Below are positions 47,648 through 51,691 of a DNA stretch of 51,691 nucleotides, one piece after another (the stretch's first letter is position 1; each line of letters opens with the position of its first letter). Made by a program: the position numbers and the translations under genes. This stretch comes from Collinsella sp. GTDB lineage: Bacteria; Actinomycetota; Coriobacteriia; Coriobacteriales; Coriobacteriaceae. The stretch lies in the NCBI GenBank assembly GCA_018368345.1, contig JAGZEK010000015.1, forward strand, positions 1 through 51,691. The letters run 5' to 3'. Below the pieces are notes generated by a model. The model did no database searches. It saw nothing but the letters and a program-made list of their open reading frames with translations, and was not told the origin of the DNA.

Positions 47648-49423
47648 TTACTTCGAAAGTTGTTCGGCGACGAAGGCGAGAGACTTGTCGCCGTTCTGGG
47701 AGAGCTCGATGTACTGCTTGCCACGGCAGGCGACGCACTTGTTGCCCACGCGCTCGCAGTCCTTCTGCAGGTCGGCCAGGTAGCTGGCGGCCTGCGGGGC
47801 CAGGACGACCAGGTCAAAGTCGGGGAGCATGTCGACGTGGTTGCCATAGGCCTCGGCAGCGGTTTCAAGATTGATGCCGCGCTCCTGGGCGGCCTTGGCC
47901 AGTGCGTTGGCGAGCAGGCCCGAGGTACCGCCGCCCTGGCAGAGCACGAGCACGCGCTTGCCGTTGAGGTCGCTGGCGGTCGTTGCCTCGGCAGCGGGTG
48001 CTGCAGAAGCGGCGGGGGAGTCGGCCTTCACGGCCTCGGCGGCAGCGCCGGCGGCAACGCTCTTGGCGTGAGCCTTGCCCTGGAAGGCATCGTTGAGCTT
48101 GGCGGCCTTCTCGGCGTTCTTGGCGGCGAGCTCCTCCTGGGAGATCTCGGCCTCCTCGGCGCACTTCTGGGCGTCATAGGCACGGAAGAACGGGTAGTAC
48201 AGAACGAAGTCGACGACCAGGATAAGGGCGAGCATCACAAAGGCGAGCGGCTGGAAGCCCAGGCCCATGATGGTACCGATGGGGCCGGGGACGGTCCAAG
48301 GCAGGGTGTACATAAAGCCGTTCATGCCCAAGAAGTCGATAAAGATCTTGAGGATCCAGATGTTGGCGATCGGGGCAAAGACAAACGGGACAAAGAAGAC
48401 GGGGTTGAGCACGATAGGCGCGGCGAACAGCAGCGGCTCGTTGACGGCAAAGCAGACCGGGACGATGGCGGCCTTACCGACGGCGCGCATCTCCTGAGAC
48501 TTGGCCAGGAAGCAGAACATAAAGACCAGAACGAGCGTGGCGCCGGTGCCGCCCATGCAGACGACGAAGTACTGGGCACCCTGGGTCAGGACAGCGGAAG
48601 CGTGCTGGCCAGCCTGGAACGCAGCCAGGTTGTCGGTCATGTTGGCAACGAGGGCGGCGGCGATGGCGGGCTCGACGATCGAGGGGCCGTGGACGCCGAC
48701 GAACCAGAACAGGCTCATGGCGCCGTAGATCACAGCGAGGCCGATGTAGCCGTCGGCAGCGGTGAACAGGGGCTGGAACACCTGGATGACGCCCTGGGCA
48801 AAGCAGAAGCCAAAAGCAGCGCGGAAGGCGATGTCAAAGACCCAAAAGACGGTGATGCAGACGGAGAAGGGGATGATGTCCTTAAAGGTCTGCGAGATGT
48901 TGGGCGGAACCTGCTCGGGCATCTTGACGGTGATGTTGCGCTTAATGAAGAACTTGTAGATGATGCCGGTCACAAACGCAGCGATAAAGGCGGTCAGCAG
49001 GCCTTTGGAACCAAGGTAGGTGGTGTTGAAGCCGCTGGCAGCGTCCGTGGCGATCGTGTCGCTCGAAAGGAGCAAGAAGCCGATGATGGCCGCGCACATG
49101 CACGAGATGAAGTTGATCTGGTTGTTCTTGGGCAGATCGCGGTTCTGAGCGTCGGCGAAGTGCTTGGCCGTGGTGGCAGCGCAGGCGATGGCCAGGATAC
49201 CCATGGAGTAGTTGTAGCATTTCCACAGGGCGTTGTTGATGTCATCGGGCCAGTAGAAACCCCAGATGTTGGGGACCGAGGCTACCAGGCAGAAGATGGA
49301 CGAGAAGATGATGATGGGGATGACGGAGATAAAGCCGTCGCGGATCGCCTTGAGGTACTTGTTGCGGGCGATCGCGTTGAAAAAGGGCTGGCCCTTTTCG
49401 ATGATGGCGATGAGTTGCTCCAT
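47648..49423 (-). CDS. lacE: Lactose-type PTS EIICB component, copy 2
   Basis: A 591-residue EIICB. The start (LIAIIEKGQPFFNAIARNKY), ILAIACAATTAKHFAD, KGLLTAFIAAFVTGIIYK and FWFVGVHGPSIVEPAIAAA are nearly those of lactococcal LacE, more so than in copy 1. The EIIB active cysteine is Cys495 in VLVLCQGGGTSGL. The linker is Ala-rich. It is divergent from LacI copy 2. Together with lacG copy 2 it forms a complete lactose uptake and hydrolysis pair, needing only EIIA. Confidence 0.93.
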   Translation of the reverse strand: MEQLIAIIEKGQPFFNAIARNKYLKAIRDGFISVIPIIIFSSIFCLVASVPNIWGFYWPDDINNALWKCYNYSMGILAIACAATTAKHFADAQNRDLPKNNQINFISCMCAAIIGFLLLSSDTIATDAASGFNTTYLGSKGLLTAFIAAFVTGIIYKFFIKRNITVKMPEQVPPNISQTFKDIIPFSVCITVFWVFDIAFRAAFGFCFAQGVIQVFQPLFTAADGYIGLAVIYGAMSLFWFVGVHGPSIVEPAIAAALVANMTDNLAAFQAGQHASAVLTQGAQYFVVCMGGTGATLVLVFMFCFLAKSQEMRAVGKAAIVPVCFAVNEPLLFAAPIVLNPVFFVPFVFAPIANIWILKIFIDFLGMNGFMYTLPWTVPGPIGTIMGLGFQPLAFVMLALILVVDFVLYYPFFRAYDAQKCAEEAEISQEELAAKNAEKAAKLNDAFQGKAHAKSVAAGAAAEAVKADSPAASAAPAAEATTASDLNGKRVLVLCQGGGTSGLLANALAKAAQERGINLETAAEAYGNHVDMLPDFDLVVLAPQAASYLADLQKDCERVGNKCVACRGKQYIELSQNGDKSLAFVAEQLSK

Positions 49424-49481
49424 GCAATGCTCCTAAGAGTCGGTGGGTTAGCAACGATGGTAGCTTTTGGCGTTCAGTTGC

Positions 49482-49505
49482 CAAAATGTTGACGTTGCCA
49501 TTTTG
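49482..49505. promoter_or_regulatory. Operator 1 in lacE2/lacI2 region
   Basis: CAAAATG-N10-CATTTTG, centre TTGACGTTGC, has the same ATG-N10-CAT layout as the operator at 44686. Confidence 0.65.
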
Positions 49506-49603
49506 CGACACAAAAAAAGACGCGAACCGGTGGTTCCTGTGCCTGCGAACCGTCGATTCCTTATGCGTAAACGTTTGAGCCGCCCGGTGGCTCTGTGTTT
49601 GCG

Positions 49604-49624
49604 CAATGGCAACGTTAACATTTG
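49604..49624. promoter_or_regulatory. Operator 2 in lacE2/lacI2 region
   Basis: CAATG-N10-CATTTG with centre GCAACGTTAA; second copy of the layout 120 bases from the first, which would permit looping. Confidence 0.65.
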
Positions 49625-49657
49625 GGCGCCAAAAGCCGTTCGTGGAAGCGGGATTGT

Positions 49658-49677
49658 CGGTGAACGGTAGGTTTTGG
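49658..49677. promoter_or_regulatory. Dyad motif site D (CGGTGAACGGT family)
   Basis: CGGTGAACGGTAGGTTTTGG, 123 bases before lacI2. With the two operators it accounts for the 357-base gap 49424-49780. Confidence 0.45.
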
Positions 49678-49780
49678 GTGGTGAGCGTATGGCGGAGGAG
49701 ACGTTAGATATACTTGAAAGTGTTCAAAATAACTGCGTGGGATGCCATCAATGGCATCGTTGACATAGAAAGATCGACCT

Positions 49781-50785
49781 ATGGCCGCTGTTAAAAAATC
49801 GGTTTCCGTTAAGGACGTGGCGCGTCTCGCGGGCGTCTCGGAGCAGACGGTCTCGCGCACCGTGCACGATTCGCCCAGCGTGCGTCCCGAGACCAAGGAG
49901 CGCGTGCGTGCCGCCATGCGCGAGCTGGGGTATCGTCCAAACTTTGCCGGCCGTTCGCTGCGTCGCGGCAAGTTCAAGACCGCCGGCGTCGCCATGTTCA
50001 ACATTACCGGTACCGGCAATCTCGACCGCATGGAGGGCTTTGCCGCCGCCGCCGACAAGCACGGCTATGCCATCACCCTTACTAAAGTAGATGGACATCC
50101 CTATACCCTCGAGAGCGCATCGTCGCGCATGAGCGCACTGCCGGTGGACGGCATGGTCGTGATCATGAACCGCATGCCGGCGGACTTTGGCTCCTTCGAG
50201 CCACTGCCCGGTATGCAGACGGTGCTCGTTACTATGCTGGAGCACCCGCTGTGCTCGACGGTTGATAACGATCAGTTCGATTGCTCGCGCCAGGTTGTCG
50301 AGTACTTGCTGGGGCAGGGGCACAAGACCGTGCACTTTATCTCATGTCCCGAGCGCTCGCTTTCGGGCATGCAGCGCGAGGAGGGCTGGCGCGAGACATT
50401 GCGTGCGCATGGTATTGAGCCGCCGCGACTCGTCCGTGGCGATTGGACGGCACAGAGCGGATATGCCGCCGGTCAGGCTCTGGCGGACGATCCGACCTGT
50501 ACGGCCATTTATGCTTCCAACGACGCCATGGCCTACGGCTGCATTCGCGGGCTCGAATCGCGCGGAAAGCGCGTGCCCGAGGACGTGAGCGTGGCGGGTG
50601 TTGATGACAGCCTGGGCGACATCGTGCCCGACCGTCGCCTGACCACGGTGCGCTTTGACAACAAGCGCGTCGGCATGTGGGCTGTCGACAAGATTGCCGG
50701 CGCCGAGGGGGTTGCGTCTGGCGTGGAGCACATGCTGATCCCCGGCATGCTCGTAGAGGGTGATACGGTGCGCGATGTACGCTAG
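49781..50785 (+). CDS. LacI-family regulator, copy 2
   Basis: A 334-residue LacI-type repressor, paralogous to the one at 44860. The helix-turn-helix is VKDVARLAGVSEQTVSRTVH, with hinge NFAGRSLRRGK. Effector-domain motifs (PLCSTVDNDQFDCSRQVVEYL, split as PLCSTVDNDQ and CSRQVVEYL; VSVAGVDDSLGD) follow. It is divergent from lacE2 with two operator-like sites between. The lacF gene follows on the same strand 214 bases later, with its own leader. Confidence 0.9.
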   Translation: MAAVKKSVSVKDVARLAGVSEQTVSRTVHDSPSVRPETKERVRAAMRELGYRPNFAGRSLRRGKFKTAGVAMFNITGTGNLDRMEGFAAAADKHGYAITLTKVDGHPYTLESASSRMSALPVDGMVVIMNRMPADFGSFEPLPGMQTVLVTMLEHPLCSTVDNDQFDCSRQVVEYLLGQGHKTVHFISCPERSLSGMQREEGWRETLRAHGIEPPRLVRGDWTAQSGYAAGQALADDPTCTAIYASNDAMAYGCIRGLESRGKRVPEDVSVAGVDDSLGDIVPDRRLTTVRFDNKRVGMWAVDKIAGAEGVASGVEHMLIPGMLVEGDTVRDVR

Positions 50786-50845
50786 GGTGTGGACCTGTTT
50801 GGGTTGCCACTAATTGTGTTCGATATTGTTCGCATTGGTTTAAAA

Positions 50846-50874
50846 ACCGTTCACGGGCGAAAATCGACCGTTCA
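50846..50874. promoter_or_regulatory. Dyad motif site E, upstream of lacF
   Basis: On the minus strand this reads TGAACGGTCGATTTTCGCCC followed by GTGAACGGT, close to sites A-D. It lies about 125 bases before lacF. Confidence 0.55.
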
Positions 50875-50999
50875 TAGCTCGAAATTGCGTTTTGCATTGT
50901 TCTGTTTTGTTTGAATGTTAATGTTTCTGTCATACACAACGCAGCGCGTATGCCCGGACGCGATGCTCTCCATTGGTTCATATGTGAAAGGAACGCAAT

Positions 51000-51338
51000 A
51001 TGGCAACCAAAGAAGAAATCTCGATGGTTGGATTCGAGATCGTCGCATACGCGGGTGACGCCCAGACTGATCTGCTTGCAGCGCTCGATGCTGCTCGCGA
51101 GGGTGATTTTGAGAAGGCCGAACAGCTGCACAAGGATGCGAGCGATGCACTCATTGGCGCCCACGACACGCAGACCAAGCTGCTTTCGCAGGAGGCCGGC
51201 GGCGGCGAGATGGAGATGACCTTCATCATGGCCCACGCTCAGGACACCCTCATGACCACCATGATCTTGGAGAAGCAGACCCGCTTTACCATCGATGCCT
51301 ACAAGCGCATCGCCGAGCTCGAGGCCAAGCTCGCCTAA
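51000..51338 (+). CDS. lacF: Lactose-type PTS EIIA component
   Basis: A 112-residue all-helical EIIA that carries phosphate from HPr to the EIIB domain of LacE. It is phosphorylated at His79 in FIMAHAQDTLMTT; Asp82 matches the trimer metal-site aspartate. ISMVGFEIVAYAGDAQTDLL is the usual N-terminal helix. GAAAGGAA lies before the ATG. It is the only lactose-family EIIA in the window, so it probably serves both LacE copies. A terminator follows. Confidence 0.95.
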   Translation: MATKEEISMVGFEIVAYAGDAQTDLLAALDAAREGDFEKAEQLHKDASDALIGAHDTQTKLLSQEAGGGEMEMTFIMAHAQDTLMTTMILEKQTRFTIDAYKRIAELEAKLA

Positions 51339-51365
51339 CGAACCCTCACAACCTCGTCCCCTTCC

Positions 51366-51398
51366 AAAAACCCTGCCGCTATCCGCGGCAGGGTTTTT
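51366..51398 (+). terminator. Intrinsic terminator after lacF
   Basis: Perfect 14-bp stem AAAAACCCTGCCGC with its complement GCGGCAGGGTTTTT, five-base loop. Confidence 0.93.
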
Positions 51399-51691
51399 CT
51401 GTATCCCACCTATCTAGGTTGCGGCGAAATAGGGGCCGATAGCCCCAAATGACCCGCTTTTCCCGTCCCCGGAGGATCGGTTGGCAGCGCTCGCCACGAA
51501 ACTGGCTCATCTACTACGTTTAACCCGACACCCCCAAACACAACCGCGTTTTATGAAAAACCGTAGGCTTTCTACCTGCACTGATAATTGTCCTCGGGGG
51601 AAGCGGGCGCTGCGGGGGCGCGGCAACGGCGCGCGATTTCCGCGTCGCAGCGCTACCCTGATGCTGAATGCCGGGACGATGACCCACTGAC
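51399..51691. other. Gene-free end of the window
   Basis: Apart from a REP-like half-site (TTGCGGCGAAATAGGGG near 51419), I see no supportable gene here. The 69-codon frame at 51481 has no ribosome binding site or protein-like composition. The segment may be the leader of the next gene. Confidence 0.5.

Noticed and set aside
47660..49492. 610-codon open frame on the plus strand opposite lacE copy 2
   Set aside because: It is the antisense shadow of a well-conserved EIICB gene in GC-rich DNA, has repetitive Gly/Asp/Val-rich translation and no family resemblance.
51481..51690. 69-codon frame at the window end
   Set aside because: No ribosome binding site or recognisable protein features; probably non-coding leader sequence.
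51399..51691. Structured RNA or riboswitch at the window end
   Set aside because: GC-rich stems can be drawn, but I could not match any known class and the segment is cut by the window edge.

Overview
The window is high-GC DNA with dense short operons, and it reads as a chromosomal segment of a gut actinobacterium of the class Coriobacteriia, most likely Collinsella or a close relative. This placement is an inference from base composition, the tmk-holB-ricT block, a type IA topoisomerase with a Lys/Thr/Ala tail, and an unusually PTS-rich, fermentative gene set. No taxonomic marker such as an rRNA gene is present.

Region 1 (1-24.6 kb) is mostly housekeeping. It holds nhaA, a type Ic aspartate aminotransferase, a STAS protein, tatA-tatC, hypA-hypB, a topoisomerase, a zinc-ribbon membrane protein, tmk-holB-ricT-comF and a probable PD-(D/E)XK protein. 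It continues with a substrate-binding lipoprotein, a long-form hibernation factor, degV, and an operon of a hydroxyacid dehydrogenase with a His/Cys-rich tail, a membrane protein, a HEAT-repeat protein and an isocitrate dehydrogenase-family enzyme. A membrane-anchored SurA-like protein closes the region. Several intergenic spaces carry dispersed inverted repeats, including two MITE-like elements (1699-1930 and 16230-16446).

Region 2 (24.6-35.3 kb) is an amino-sugar locus: a mannose-family PTS (EIIA, a YajC-like protein, EIIB, EIIC, EIID), a GntR/UTRA regulator, agaS, nagA/agaA, a flavodoxin, a lacX-like epimerase, a lacC-like kinase, the remnant of a second nagA, and a YhcH-family protein. 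The PTS operon and agaS share the operator core TGGTTACTACCAG, which links them to the GntR regulator between them. The logic is uptake as sugar phosphate, deacetylation, AgaS conversion to tagatose-6-phosphate and LacC phosphorylation, which fits N-acetylgalactosamine from host glycans.

Region 3 (35.3-41.3 kb) is more accessory. It holds two AT-richer unknown genes beside a tRNA-Thr, a solitary EIIB paralogue whose phosphorylated His is Tyr, a nested REP-like array, galM, a DeoR regulator, and a frameshifted class II fic gene with a 32-bp-arm palindrome at its promoter.

Region 4 (41.3-51.4 kb) holds two parallel lactose-PTS modules. Each is lacE (EIICB) followed by lacG (6-phospho-beta-galactosidase), divergent from its own LacI regulator, with one EIIA gene (lacF) at the end apparently serving both. 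Each lacE-lacI gap has a palindromic operator of the form ATG-N10-CAT. Galactose-6-phosphate from lacG could feed into the same LacC step used by region 2, but lacAB and lacD are not in the window. A second dyad motif (core GGTRAACGGTYGATTT) recurs ahead of the amino-sugar PTS, both lacI genes and lacF, suggesting shared control.

I did not find a defence island, CRISPR array or prophage. The strongest unusual items are the His-to-Tyr EIIB, the metal-binding tail on the dehydrogenase, the MITE-like elements, the shared operator families, the interlocked inverted repeats after the YhcH gene, and the candidate structured RNAs ahead of nhaA, the lipoprotein gene and the hibernation factor.
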